A stretch of DNA of 64,000 bases. It comes from Bolinopsis microptera. Its lineage: Eukaryota > Ctenophora > Tentaculata > Lobata > Bolinopsidae. The notes under the pieces were generated by a model. That model was not told the origin of the DNA. It saw only the letters and a list, made by a program, of their open reading frames with translations, and searched no databases. The stretch spans positions 19,124,837-19,188,836 of the forward strand of contig NC_087073.1 of NCBI RefSeq assembly GCF_026151205.1, read 5' to 3'. Made by a program: the position numbers and the translations under genes. Every line of letters begins with the position of its first letter. Position 1 is the first letter of the stretch. Below are positions 30,528 through 42,900 of this stretch, piece after piece.

Positions 30528-31853
30528 TACACGGTGGACATTACAGTAAGAGACACGGCTATCCAGCAAGTCAGCAACTTCACTTACCTTGGGTCGATTA
30601 TATCAAGTGATGGGACTATTTCGGGACTTGTCTGCACGGATCCAGAAAGCCTCAGGAGCATTCAATCAGCTCGGTAATATTTGGAAGAATCGCAATATCC
30701 AAACTAACACCAAAATACGGATATATGTTGCAGCGGTTCTAACAATATTACTTTATGGAAGCGAAGTCTGGAACACTACTTCAAAGCAACTACATCGCTT
30801 CGAAGTTTTTCATCAAAACTGTTTGAGGAGATTCCTTCGAAATAAGTGGTTCCACCGGACGAGCAATGTTCAAGTGTTGGAGCGGGCAAGAATAAACCCG
30901 GTTATAACCTACATCAGTGCCAACCGTCTTCGCTGGTTTGGACATGTTTCTAGAATGGCGGACACCAGGTTACCAAAGTATCTACTGAAAAGAATATTCA
31001 AACAATATACACATAATATAGCAATGGCCAATTGGCTGACTATAAGGTCATGGCCTGAACTTTAATAGTCAAGTGATGCTAAAGCAGAGCACAAATATGT
31101 AATAAGTTAATAGATAAAAATACTGATTCAATGATTAAAATTATAGCTGTGAGTGTCAATAAATTACTGTGTCATAAAAAAAGGAACGATGTACACGTGA
31201 TCTGAGATACCAATATCTCAATATCAAAAGGATAGTGTCTAGAAACATTCATAGTCCATGGTGGCAGGTATCAAGTTAAACGAAGTTACACTGACTGGCA
31301 ATGTATACGATTGCCGTCTCCCTCTCTCACCCCTGACCGCTATCAGGGTGCTCCTGAGGATTGAGAATCTAATCCTGGTGCGCATGTAACACATAATAGC
31401 CGCATAGTCTTCTCCTCTCTTCTGGGATAGTTTTTCAGCGAGTCTCTTGTGGTATCTTGTGGCTTGTGGACCCCATCCGCCATTTGTTGAGTATATAAGT
31501 GGGGTAAAGGTGCCTTTTTCCACCTGGATGATTCTGTTGTTGTACTTTTTCATTTTCCTCATTTCATGAGCTTTATAGATCTGTTCCATATCTTTTTTGA
31601 CATATGTGGGTGAGTTGGGGTGGGTAACACAGAAAAGTATCTACTTGACTGGACACCTGCTCACGGCCGAAGATCACGTGGGCGGCCAAGAAAGAACTGG
31701 CGAACCTGTGTCCTAGAAGACGCAGTAACATTCACAGGAGATCCAGACATTGTATTTGATAAGGTCCGAGAGTTGGCAGGAAACCGAAAGCACTGGAGAG
31801 AGATGATACGACATAAGCGGCAATTCCTTGGTGCAGGCCACTCGAATGATTGA
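30528..31853 (+). pseudogene. LINE fragment (RTE-like), split by a second LINE insertion
   Basis: The first part (to 30986) has NFTYLGSIISSDG, a frameshift near 30620, then YGSEVWNTTSKQLHRFEVF, CLRRFLRNKW and NRLRWFGHVSRM. The second part (from 31646) has LDWTPAHGRRSRGRPRKNW and ends REMIRHKRQFLGAGHSND. These are the C-terminal landmarks of RTE/craTA-type elements (RLRWxGHVxRM, RGRPRxxW). Removing 30987-31645 (insert plus one duplication) joins the frame exactly at LPKYLL|DWTPAH. The internal frameshift shows it was already dead or has decayed. Confidence 0.75.
30987..31633 (-). mobile_element. 5'-truncated LINE inserted with 12-bp target duplication
   Basis: Flanked by aaagtatctact (30975-30986 and 31634-31645). 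The minus strand carries an ORF at 31239-31589 with the conserved terminal reverse-transcriptase peptide GTFTPLIYSTNGGWG, YHKRLAEKLSQKRGEDYA and RTRIRFSILRSTLIAVRG. The 3' end (low coordinates) matches the fragment at 9288-9330. It is a typical 5'-truncated target-primed insertion. Confidence 0.8.
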
Positions 31854-32449
31854 GGAGACCTTATCAAGTATCAAGTAGTATTACACGGGGATCTCAGTCC
31901 AGCGTTTGACACTCATCCGTGATTGACTAATTTGTTGCTCAGATATTCCAGAGAGAACTTTGTAATTAGAAAACATAGAAAACATTCTGTGCCAAGAAAG
32001 ACAGCAGGATTTAGTCTTTGTTTGAACTCTTCTTTCGAGTCCCTACTTCGGCCAAGTATCCTAGTATGAAAATAAATCGAAGCAGTAGGCTGATGATTCT
32101 AATAAATGTGTACATCTTTCATAACAGCCTTCCAAGTGAGCTTGCAGATGTTAAAGATGGAAGGTACAGGTTATATCTCCACTGAAAGCACATCCAATTT
32201 GATACGCATGAAATATGTTTATTAACGGGTCTAGTTTAGTTGAGAATTCTCAACACCCACTTCCAAGTCGAGTACTCTCGACCCACTTAGTCCACATACC
32301 TTGCAAACTTACAGCAGGGTATTTGTAATGGTCTAAGTCCCTAATACACGCCAAAGATGGTTCCTCTATACTCAACCGTAGGAGAAGAGAATTAGGTGAC
32401 TGTATTTTGTTCTAATGTTGATATTAATATAAGTATGTTCTAGTTGTTA

Positions 32450-32625
32450 CTCCTTTTGTTTTAACGTTTTTATGGTACTCTCCTTAAATTATTTCAATGC
32501 AGTCACTCAGATGATTTTTAAATCAGGACACTTAAATAAAGACACATACTCTGCCCACAATAAGGGGCCATAATTTTTAAATTATGTAACAGTATAGAAT
32601 TATTATTATTATTATTATTATTAAC
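32450..32625 (+). repeat. LINE 3' tail ending in (ATT)n
   Basis: Shares cttaaattatttc/g, cagtcactcagat, atcaggacact, gacacat(a/t)ctctgcc(c/a)acaataaggg and a terminal ATT microsatellite with 39245-39412. This pattern suits the 3' untranslated region of an L2/CR1-like LINE with a microsatellite tail. No gene is seen in 31860-32450. Confidence 0.5.
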
Positions 32626-33582
32626 GGGTGATACTCGTTAAATATTTGTTCCAAATAGGACCGCGTCGAGGAGTCCAACTCGGGGCGCGTCTTGGTATGT
32701 TATGAACCTATAATATCCTGTAGGTGGATATTTAAAACATATAAGTGATATACGAAAGATTTTATTAGCAGGATCTTTCAAAATACTTGTATAAATCGTC
32801 TTCAGCCTTCAACTTACAATACGTCTATTGTCTAAAGATCTCTTGACTCTGCACTAAGTTGACTTGATTCACGATGTCAATCCTTTCTAGCTCGGCGAGG
32901 CGCATCGGTGCATCTCGCCGATCTACGGAAGGTTGCGAGAATTTGCGCAGCGCGGCCCAGTAGTGCATCACGCTACAATAAGTTGAGGTGTGCTTAATAA
33001 AATTAAACGAGGAATCGTTTGAGATAACTTTAGAGACACCTAGCTTGATAAAAGCTACTCAAGTTATTGGAGGACTTCACCGCTTCGACGTGCCGCGCAA
33101 TGTTGATTCGCCGAGCAACGCCTGGAAGGGTTGACACAGTCAATCAATTCATATTAGTTGCCAAATAATTTATATTAGAATGCTAGTTTGCGCGCCGCTT
33201 TGACGCGCCGCGCAAACTAGCATTCCTGCTTCGCATTGACGATCGTTGCTTTGCAAAGCAAATCAACGATCTTGAAAGGTTGACATCGTTAATCAATCTC
33301 GATTCACACAATTTGAAGGAAGCTACTACACTGCAATGCGTGCAATTTGGGAAGTGTGCTTACGGTGGGGATAAAGAGTTAGGTAGTGTGCCATCGACAG
33401 TGAGCCGCGCGTGCCGACTGTAATGTAGGATGGTTTTTTAGCGCTAATGTCGGCCAGCACAAAATTCTTGCGTATTGAGTAACCTTCCCTTGATCCAATT
33501 TTAACAAAAATTGGTTAGCTTAATGTACTGATAGACTTTATTGACAATGTCAATTCATCGCAGCTCGGCGAGGCACAGTAGC

Positions 33583-33640
33583 TTGCTCTAACCAGTAAGG
33601 CTTCTCGCTTGCAGTACGCGTAGACACATGGCTATTTGAA
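33583..33640 (+). mobile_element. Family N, copy 5 (58 bp), inserted in a Q repeat
   Basis: Ends ttgctctaacc...ggctatttgaa. The flanks cacagtagc (33574-33582) and cacagttgc (33641-33649) match at 8 of 9. The intact Q site without the insertion is at 11573-11585. Confidence 0.65.
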
Positions 33641-34015
33641 CACAGTTGCGCATCCCGCCGATCTAGTGAGAAGCACAATCGAGTGCGCGGTGCGGCACAG
33701 TAACTCATCGCGTTACAATGATAAACTTACAAGGAAACTATCCGACAAATTTAAAGCATATCCAACCATCAAAACTTATGTTACAGCTAAAAGCAGCGTA
33801 TTTCGTCCTATTTCCATCACTACATCAACTTCAATATCCACCAAAATTTTCGGACAGTTGTGAAAGCACTATTGGAAGGTCGTTAACAATTTTCAAAATG
33901 ATCTCATTCAAGGAACCAAAGATATAATAGAATAATACGACAAAATCAAGGAATTTTGTCAAATTACGCGAGTTTTACTATACACCTACTTTAGCTACAA
34001 AAGCCCTACCAACAA

Positions 34016-34123
34016 TTGTCATACGTTGTATGACCCACCGCGCACGAAGTGCGCGGCTCCCCCTGTAGCGTCGAAGACGCTATATAATAGTGAAGCGACC
34101 GTGGGGGTCACCACGTGATACAA
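34016..34123 (-). mobile_element. Family M, copy 6 (108 bp)
   Basis: TTGTCATACG...CGTGATACAA, flanked by accaacaa/atcaacaa (7 of 8). The second hairpin reads tagcgtc-GAA-gacgcta where copy 3 has tatcgtc-GAA-gacgata, so a T-A pair is replaced by a G-C pair while the stem is conserved. Confidence 0.75.
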
Positions 34124-34520
34124 ATCAACAACAGGTTGGTGGAATGGGAAGAGAAGCAAATACTTTCTTCAAAAATTTTGCTGATAAACTATTTAGAAAA
34201 TCAGGTCAAAGATACAGTTAAGTGAGGCGTTGTAGCGCGATGCGTTACTGTGCCGCGCCGCGCACTCAATGAGGCTTCTCACAGCTAGATCGGCGAGATG
34301 CGCTACTGTGCCGCGCCGAGCTGCCATGAATTGACATTGTCAATTAAAGTGAGGCGATGACATTTATCAGGAAAAGAATAAGATTTGACTTATCGAGAAC
34401 AACAATTATTGCTCTTAGATGAAAAAGAGGGATAAAAAGTGGTAGTGCAGTTAAAATATCAGATTAAGATATAAATTTAGAGCCAACAATGAACAAATTG
34501 AAGTAGCTATTTTTACTACT

Positions 34521-34723
34521 TTCATGGAAATTTTCTCAAAATCGACTTTTCCATTTTCAGTTGTTTCTAATAGAGGGGAGTAATATCTATCAGATGTTTT
34601 TAAACCCGCGGAAAAATATTGTTCCTAGCCGAAATTATTGCTGGTCAAGGGTCAGCGCGTGTGTGTAATTGTATTGCGCAAGCGATTTTCGATCGCGTGC
34701 CCTGAAAATCGAGTCTAAAAATC
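34521..34723 (-). mobile_element. Truncated inverted copy of the 15.5-kb piggyBac-like MITE
   Basis: Begins ttcatggaaattttctcaaa and follows the reverse complement of 15540-15745 through attgttcctagccgaaatta and gcgtgccctgaaaatcgagt. The far inverted end and its TTAA are missing. 34724-35240 shows nothing further. Confidence 0.65.
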
Positions 34724-35243
34724 TATATTCTCCCAAATTTTTTGAGCTATCACCCTGATACTTTCAGGATATGTTCTAGGGATCATTTAGAAGATAAGAG
34801 ATGAGCCGGGCAGAATTTTGAGATGGGCCTTTAAAATTTTTTATTCGATTTTGAAAATCGTGGACCTCGTTTTTTGATGATTTTTCGTATATTGTTTGAA
34901 TTTCTACATGATTTATGTATTCCTTAAAATGTCTCGATCACGTGATATGTGTAGAGTGATTATTCATCATTCTTCGTTGCATTCTTTATTTTGTGAGATT
35001 ACCCAGTAAAGTAAAGTAAACCCACTTTATTATTAGGAGTTTAGTGATAAATGATACAAATCCATATCATTTGATTCATGTGGCTCTAGAAAACTTATAA
35101 TTTCGTGTGGAATAAATGATGTTTAGAAACCTGCTGTTAAATCCCAGCTTGGTATATTATATGGTATTTTTAGTTTATTAGAATATTAAATTTAGCGGAG
35201 ACAAGAAACTAATCCAAGTGCACAAATATTTCTTTGTCCGCTT

Positions 35244-35453
35244 TTGCCAACTAAGAATGCTGAGTTAAATAGAAAAGTGTTCTTTTTCATGGATCTTGTT
35301 CGTAAGGAGCTACTCCTTAAAATATTTCGTGCGCAAATGTTCGGTAGTTTTGACGTCTTTCTGGGTAACAATGGCTTACTCAGCCAGTTGTTGTCCAAGG
35401 ACTTGGGTAGAAACGGACGACCAGACTTCTTGCACCTGAATTGGAAAGGGTAG
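35244..35453 (+). pseudogene. Possible LINE/esterase-type ORF fragment
   Basis: The peptide FLGNNGLLSQLLSKDL then GRNGRPDFLHLNWKG resembles the D-x-LHLN-x-x-G ending of SGNH-esterase or endonuclease-like domains found in LINE polyproteins. It is short, with no start context, so this is suggestive only. Confidence 0.3.
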
Positions 35454-35949
35454 CTGTGCCTCATTTATACTGTTTGCAAGTGATTAATGATTATTACTGT
35501 TTCAATCAATTTGAATTTTACACGTCTAGCTGAGACAACCAACCAGCTTTTGGTGTTATGAGTCTATATAATATGATTTGATTTGTGAATAAAGACCTAG
35601 AAATTTAATTTGTGTTTTCTTAAATTTTTGTTTTCTTTAGCACAATCTCTTATCTAGGTCCCCGATGCCCATTCCATACCCTGACTCTCTACTCTGACCC
35701 CAACGCTAACCCTGCAGTAATTTAACACTCTCGAACCCAGTATAAGCTGTTCACAGATCATCAATGTTAAGGAGTTCCACTTTGGCTGTGTTCAAACCAT
35801 ATTTTCACATTGATTTCGTAGCACCTTCCTGAGGCTCACAATGTTGATTTCAAAACGCTATATGCACTTGCAAAACGCTCATTTTCACGTTCAAAAGTTG
35901 TTTTTAACCAGAGCTTTTTGATAAAATTTGTGCTAGTTGTAGTTTTTGC

Positions 35950-36640
35950 GCTGTTCTGTGCTTTTCTTGCTACTACCACTTTTTTCAATCTTATTATTTA
36001 AAATTTCAATTAGATGATTTGTACAATTAGATGATTTGTACAATCTCACTTAAATTTCTGTTCACTAGTTTGGGGCTTTGCTGCAAAATCCCATATTCAC
36101 TCACTTTTCACTAAACAAAATCAGGGAATACAAGCAGTTATGTGGGGCTACGTGAATTATTATTACAAGGACGGTAAGCTTCCGGATCATACTAAAACTA
36201 CGTTTAAAGAGTACGAAATATTATCTGTACACGGGGTCATCATAAAAAATGCTCTGACTCTGATGCACAAATTACATGCCTGGCCTTCGGCCGTCGTCGA
36301 TAAAAGACTTATTTCCTCCCGATATACCAAAGTATGGCACGTCTTATGACGACAATATCGACTGGCTAACAACGTACTCTCAACCAGATCTACGCGCTAG
36401 TGTTCTGTATAAAGGTCCTATATTAGCTATCATACCGAGCACAACATTAGTCACATAACTTGCCCATCTAGCATTTTCTCAATAAGCATTTATAAGAAAT
36501 CAGCAAATCGTGTAATGATAGAACTACAAAGCTCAGGAAACGATGAAGAATGGCCACCTTTTCTGTTACATAATTTACCCGGGCTACGTAAATCAGCTAG
36601 ATCAGGCACTCAACAAATCAACTACCGAGAATAACCTAAG
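35950..36640 (+). pseudogene. LINE reverse transcriptase C-terminal fragment with frameshifts
   Basis: YYKDGKLPDHTKTTFKEYEI and SVHGVIIKNALTLMHKLHAW are the thumb/C-terminal region of a non-LTR reverse transcriptase. Another frame supplies RVMIELQSSGNDEEWPPFLL and NLPGLRKSARSGTQQINYR. At least two frame changes separate these. 36650-37264 is empty. Confidence 0.55.
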
Positions 36641-37264
36641 GAATAAGTGAAACCAGACGGTTAGCACACTAGTCACTATCAACCATATGCCACATTTTAT
36701 ACTGCCCATTCACTGTCATATTCAGTTAAACAAAAAATTTCAGTTAAACAAAAATTTCAATTTTATGCCATTTATTACAGATTAAACAAGTTTACAATAA
36801 ATCAATTTGATATTTAACGGAATCCTAATTCAATGTGCAGTATGGTTGTCACTCTTTAAATAGATTAGATATAGGTTGACGGGGCAAAGGAGTGTGCGTG
36901 CTGTTCGCTATTGCTCACACCAAACGGCAACCTAGTAAATGTTTTGTATGAACCGGTCTCCATCACGACACAAAATTAGGATTGTAGAATTTATTGTATA
37001 ACTATTAGTGCAGTGGAGGTAGCGGTGTGGTGCATTAATAGAGTGACAGCCTACTGATTTAGAGTTGTTTTTAAGTGAGCATAATGGGTGTATTTTTGGA
37101 TCTAATGGCAACTTTAAAATTTGTTCTTTTAATCATTTATTAAATATCAGTTTAAAAATATATAAATCTGGAATCTGTTCACTCTGTGAACCAGTCCTAA
37201 AAAAATTCCAAAAACCCTCCTAAATTAAATATTAAAAACGTCTCAGTAATGGAAATAGTCATAC

Positions 37265-37450
37265 AATTAAGAAATTATCCAAATTCTTAATATCTACCTA
37301 AGAGAAAAATACCTACCTAAGTCAATTTCTACCTGTAATACACTAAATATTAGGTTAAATACATAGGTGGTGGAGTCAGCACACATTTACCAAAATCAAA
37401 ATTGTTTAATAGGAGGAGCCTGTGGGCCGAGATCACTGGATTAAATTTGA
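37265..37450 (-). pseudogene. 3' end of the 26.7-kb LINE family
   Basis: The reverse complement matches 27437-27590: aatccagtg(t/a)tc(t/c)(t/c)ggcc, cctcctattaaacaattttg, atgtgtgctgactccaccac and the ggtagacattgacttagg block. 5'-truncated. 37451-38040 holds only chance ORFs. Confidence 0.7.
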
Positions 37451-38054
37451 TGAAGGGGATTGTTTTCAAATGACAGCTGCTATTGATAGCGTCATATTGA
37501 TAGCGCTAGCAGGTGCTGATTATAAGACATGGGCACAGTTATTCTTATTTGTTTTAACTTCAATTAAGAGCACTATACTGATACAGAGTACTATACCATC
37601 GACTCTGCACTGTCCACTAATCAGTAATCTGACACAAGTACTAGCTTATAAAACAGTGCATGTGATCATCTGTCGTATCAAATCAAATTATTTGTCACTA
37701 TGTTAATAAATCATGATATGCAAGTTTTAATTTTTAAAGTTTTTTGTTTTTTTTAATGAATGGACGTAAAAGGTTACATAATAATTTTCAATTAAATTCA
37801 TATTCACGTATACTGTATTAAATAAAATTATATTGTTATGTATCATATGATTTTGTAAACATTGGCCGGTGTACCAAAAACCGGTCCCCAAACAAACATG
37901 CTTTCTAATTCTGTATAATTTTCCTCAAACTCTGTCCAAGGAGGGCAGCACTTTCTAAAATTTGGTGGATTTTGGAGCCCAGAGCAGATCTTTTGAAAAA
38001 GAGCAAGCTCTATGTATGTACAGTGAGTGTTCAAAATTGTAGGTCTAAAACCGA

Positions 38055-39412
38055 CATAGCACTACTTTGAACTATTTATTTCTTAGTATTGTCTTAAAGT
38101 TTTAAGATTGTTCTCTCCGTCAATGACATTTGACAACCTAGATAGTAAAAACTTTAAACAGAACCCCTAATGTCTGCTAACAATGTTTCTTATAGTCCTA
38201 ATTTGAGCCTTGTCTCTAAAAACTTAACTGAACTAGCGTTTTGGTGTGTGCAAAAGCTCCCAGGCACGCGCATTCCTTGCCCCGTTAGTAACCTGTCCTT
38301 CCAAAACCAAACAAGCAGTCAAGGACAAAAAGTCATACACCAAATGGGCATTATATTTTATGAATTGTTTTACATCTTTTATTCTGTAAAATGTGCTAAA
38401 ATTAAATTTCTTGTTTCATTGAAATTTCTTGTTTCATTGAACCAACACATCTCCACTATTGTCAACTTCGCAAACTGCACCAAACGCTTAATTGTGCCGA
38501 GGAGCTGGACCAGACCGGTGTGATATAGCGACTACTCACATGTCGTCTTAGCTCACCTTTCTCTTCCACACCCAGCTGGCACTTAAGCGTTCATTTAGGA
38601 CACATCTCATAACACTTACCAGTTACCATCTTCCTCCAATATACATTATGATTCTTGCGGCACCCTCCCATAGGACTGATCCCATAGGACTTTACGGGCA
38701 CAAAGAAGCATTATTAGCAATTTTGTCCTTTACCCTCCTACACAATTTGAACATTTTCGTGGCTAACTCATTGAACAACTTCTGACTTAATATGCATTTA
38801 GTATTAAACAATTCAGTGAGTTATCTTTTCATGTACGCGTACGCTGTACATTGTAGTTAGTAAATGCAAACCAAACTTTTTCGATCAGCCGCACGCTGAG
38901 CCAGTTTTGCAAGGTAAAAATTGTGTATATTTTGTACAATTTTGAGTGTAAATTAATTTATTAATTTATCACTTAAACATGTATCACAAATTATTTAATT
39001 ATAATAAAACCATTTCTGTGACATGGTCATTTTGACTTTAAATATTTGAACTAAATATGATTGTGGGTATAAAATAAAATTTGTTTTACTTAAAAAAATG
39101 TGTTTTACTGCCATACCCCAGAGGTAGGCAAAGCATCCACATGCTATCCTCTCGTGGGCCACCCAGGCCCATCCTCGCCACAAAAATAGCACTACTTTGA
39201 ACTATTTATCTCTTAGTATTGTCTTAAAGTTTTAAGATTGTTCTTAGTAATTTTCTTAAATTATTTTGATTTAGTCACTCAGATAGGTTTTATATCAGGA
39301 CACTCAACAAGGAGCATATTTTCATTGCCAGGACACATATTCTGCCAACAATAAGGGTCCGTAATTATTTTGATCATGTTACTGTATTATAGATTTATTA
39401 TTATTTTAAATT
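38055..39412. repeat. Direct repeats and LINE 3' tail
   Basis: A ~57-bp block gcactactttgaactattta...gttttaagattgttct occurs at about 38058-38114 and again at 39188-39244. The second copy is followed by the LINE 3' tail shared with 32450-32625. The 1.1 kb between them has no convincing gene. 39413-39996 is also empty; I did not find the first exon of the ligase there. Confidence 0.5.
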
Positions 39413-39996
39413 AGAATGTTTCGTAAAACTAATAAGCCAAATTATTGTAGATGATAGGAGAATGGTTGTTATTTTGTATGATTGGTTTGTCGACTAGTGA
39501 ATTCGTAAATGTGATCCTGAAAGATGCCAGTTTCAAAGACGTTGGATTGTAAGTCTTTTAAGTGTAGTATAATTGTAATTCATGATCATACCCTTTATGA
39601 TTTTGGGGGCCCCTGATTTTGGATATTTTTATATTGGTTTCTTAATTATCATCATTTGACATTTAACACTATCAATTATCATATCATATACTACTTACCT
39701 TTCTAGAAATTTAGTCAAGTTCTTTAACATGTTGCCAAAATTAGAATAGATATATCAAACAAAAACCGAACCACAGCTCTAGCTATACTATACTAAGAAA
39801 ATGAGTGGAAAATATAATGGAGGTCTCCTTCATAAATGTTTTTATAGACATTTAAAACCGTTTCAATGTCTCGTGTACACCCTGTACATGATATATTATC
39901 TTTCTGCTAATCAAATTACATAATCTACATTAAAACCAATTTAGATATGCAGGACAAGGTTATAAATTGATTTAAAAACATTTTTTTCTGTTTCAG

Positions 39997-42900
39997 AATC
40001 AATGGAGTTGTAATACCACCAACAGAACGCTATAATTTGCCTGAAGAAACTGGAAAAATTGTTCCTATCGAATTTGGTGGATTTGGGGAATCGGGATTAG
40101 ACAAGCTTTCAATGTGTCAAACAGGGGGATGCATACCCATTATAGTTATCAACAAAGACGCTCGCTATTCCAATAGCACTGTAAGTTTAAAGTTTATGAA
40201 GACTGAGTTTAAACAATGTTGTTTTCATCAAACAAATGACAAATCAGTTGCTCTGCTAATACTCATATTTAGTATTCATTTTTTGAAGGATAATACAATT
40301 TTTCAGATGGCTCAATTGAATAGGATAGCTGATATCGTTATCATAGGCTTTGAAGCCTCTCCAGATAAATTCAATCAGGTATTTAAACGTTTATATTGAC
40401 CAGTGGATGAATAATTCATTCAATTAATTGTGATTCAATCACATAATACTGTATGAAGATTTCTAATATATATAATGACAGTCACTAGCCAGACTGATCA
40501 AATGCATAATCAGTCTGTTTGAGATTATGCCAGCAAACATGAACTAATCATTGCACTGACCCTCATGGAAATGCTATTGTCATTTTGATTCGTAACATAC
40601 TGACTAGTCATTCACTACTGATACTGACTATCCTCCCTTCAAGGGCTCATGGGAGCACATAAAAGATACACCTCTCGCTCTGATAGAATATAGTGATGCC
40701 AAGACAGCTAATCTCATGGTTAAGAAAGGTGTTGTTACATACGCATCTATATCTGCATACACTAACCATATGAAGGTAAGATTAAACTATTTCTTTATTT
40801 GCTGTAGGTATCCGTATCTGTTCAGAGCACGGTTAGAAGTTCATGTATAAATTTTCGCAAGCAAAGTATTTTTCCGTTTTTGTAAAGAAGAAACCAGAGA
40901 TTAGCCTCTCAAGCTTACATCAAATGATGCTGCTAATGATTTAATTTACTGTGTGGTTTGAATGAGGCCACCCACAGACCGACAGACAGACACACAGACA
41001 GCTGTGATATGTCGCACTTTTCCTACCTGGATACAATTGTTGTTAATCAAATAGTCGATACACTGTGCATCTCAGAACTAACAGCGAGATTTTATTGCAG
41101 AAACTATTGCACGGGAATATTATGAGCATATTATTATTATTAATAACATGCTAGATGTTATGTTAATATGCGTGTGTAATAATTTGAAATATTTCCTGAC
41201 GCTAATTTCACTAAACACTCACAGAGACGGGAACATTTTATGAAGCTTGGAGTGCTATTCCTTGTTTTCGCCTCCGCTTGCTTTATTCTCGCCATGCGGG
41301 TAAGTCTACACTCTACAGCATCCTAATTTTCTTGCTTCCTTTTCACTAATTAATGGCATTCATTAGATATAATATATCGCATCATCAATATCTCAGTTAA
41401 TACAGTTAATACATTACCGCGCCTGTAATCTGTATGTAATAATGCCAAGAATGTATTGTTACACACTGTTGTTATAATATAGTTATAAACATAACTCCAT
41501 TATATCATGAAATGATGTCGAAATGTTAGCTGTTTATCTTATATACGGCATAATTGTTTGTAACAATGTACCTTTGAAGAGACTGAACTTTCAGCAAATT
41601 AATTTGTTGAATAAATGGGCATAAAAACATACAAGTTTAACGAACATTCTAAACATGCACCTTTAAAAAAACTACACTTTGAGCTAGCTAATTTATTGAT
41701 TAAACGACCATAAAAGTTAAACGGCGCCTGTTCTTGAACATTTTAGATTTAAAGTAGTTGATAGTATATAAATATCTTTTAATAGTGTAATGTAATAAAT
41801 TGTGATTTAGGGTAATTATTGTGTTAGACAAGGTCACCGAGCCAATGTAATTAGTGTTCAGTATAATATATTTAAAACAAATGAAACATGGGGGTGGGTG
41901 CAGGCCAGGAACTATCTCTTGTTGCTCAGTCTGCTATTGTTAATAACAACACTTTGGTATGTCATGTACTAATTGCACTGCTGTTAAAATGACTGTAATT
42001 AACCTTGGTGTGGTTGGTTTACACATTAATTTACAACATGTGCCAAATTAAACCCTCCCACAAAAAACCTCCAAATTAACAATTTCAAAACATTAAAACC
42101 GCAGATCAGATCATAATGTACATTTAACTTTATAATGTTGATATATATAAGTGTAGTACATTACACCCGCATAAGTAGATTGTAAAGACTGCCGCCTCAG
42201 TGGGCACACCTAAACCAGGTGTTCAACATTTCAACAGCATCATACCACACTGCTCTGAAATATAGCACGGTTATTGTCAGCAATGTTGTTGGATCTTATT
42301 ACTGGATCGGCACTAACGCCATAAAACAACATACAACGTTCAATTTAGCCACAATATAAGATGGTATACTTCATGTACCTACATACCAGTAATCAGTATC
42401 ATAGATATTATGATAAAACTAACTAAACACGTCTCAGAAAAACATTCGTCTTTGCTAACAACCGCCTCCCTGCTCCCAGGTCCGAGCACAGAGAAGTATA
42501 TACGTGATCAGGCGACATGCTCAACAGGTAACACTTTTTAGCCGCGTGTACGTGTTATATGATTAGTACGTGCTTTTAGCAGATCTCAGATTATTGATGA
42601 TATTATGATTATTTAATTATGCAATTACAATAACATTTAATTAAAGTCATCATGTTTTAAATACCCGGTTCAAAATGTTCTCATAACTTCGTACTTTCTG
42701 AAGGGATGGTTATACTAAATGTGAGATATAGTTCACTTTGAGTTTAGTGAGTGTAATGTGTAAGTATTCTGAAGGAAATTTCTGCCATAGACGGCCTTAA
42801 TGCGACTAGTTGGGGGTAGTGTGAATAACATATTCTATATTTATAGCACTGTAATACATTGCTTATAAATCATGCAGTTCATGGAATGTATCCCGAGAAT

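Larger units (their letters stand above)
32627..34360. repeat. Second GC-rich miniature-element cluster
   Basis: Contains the 14.7-kb-type block (32627-32705), Q copies at 32872-32990, 33538-33720 and 34227-34353, N copy 5 (33583-33640) and M copy 6 (34016-34123), embedded in AT-rich sequence. It also holds a gcgcgccgc...tttgacgcgccgcgcaa inverted motif near 33190-33220. No ORF with coding character. Confidence 0.6.

Noticed and set aside
37422-37706. 94-codon plus-strand ORF
   Set aside because: It begins inside the inverted 3' end of a LINE and has no recognisable domain.
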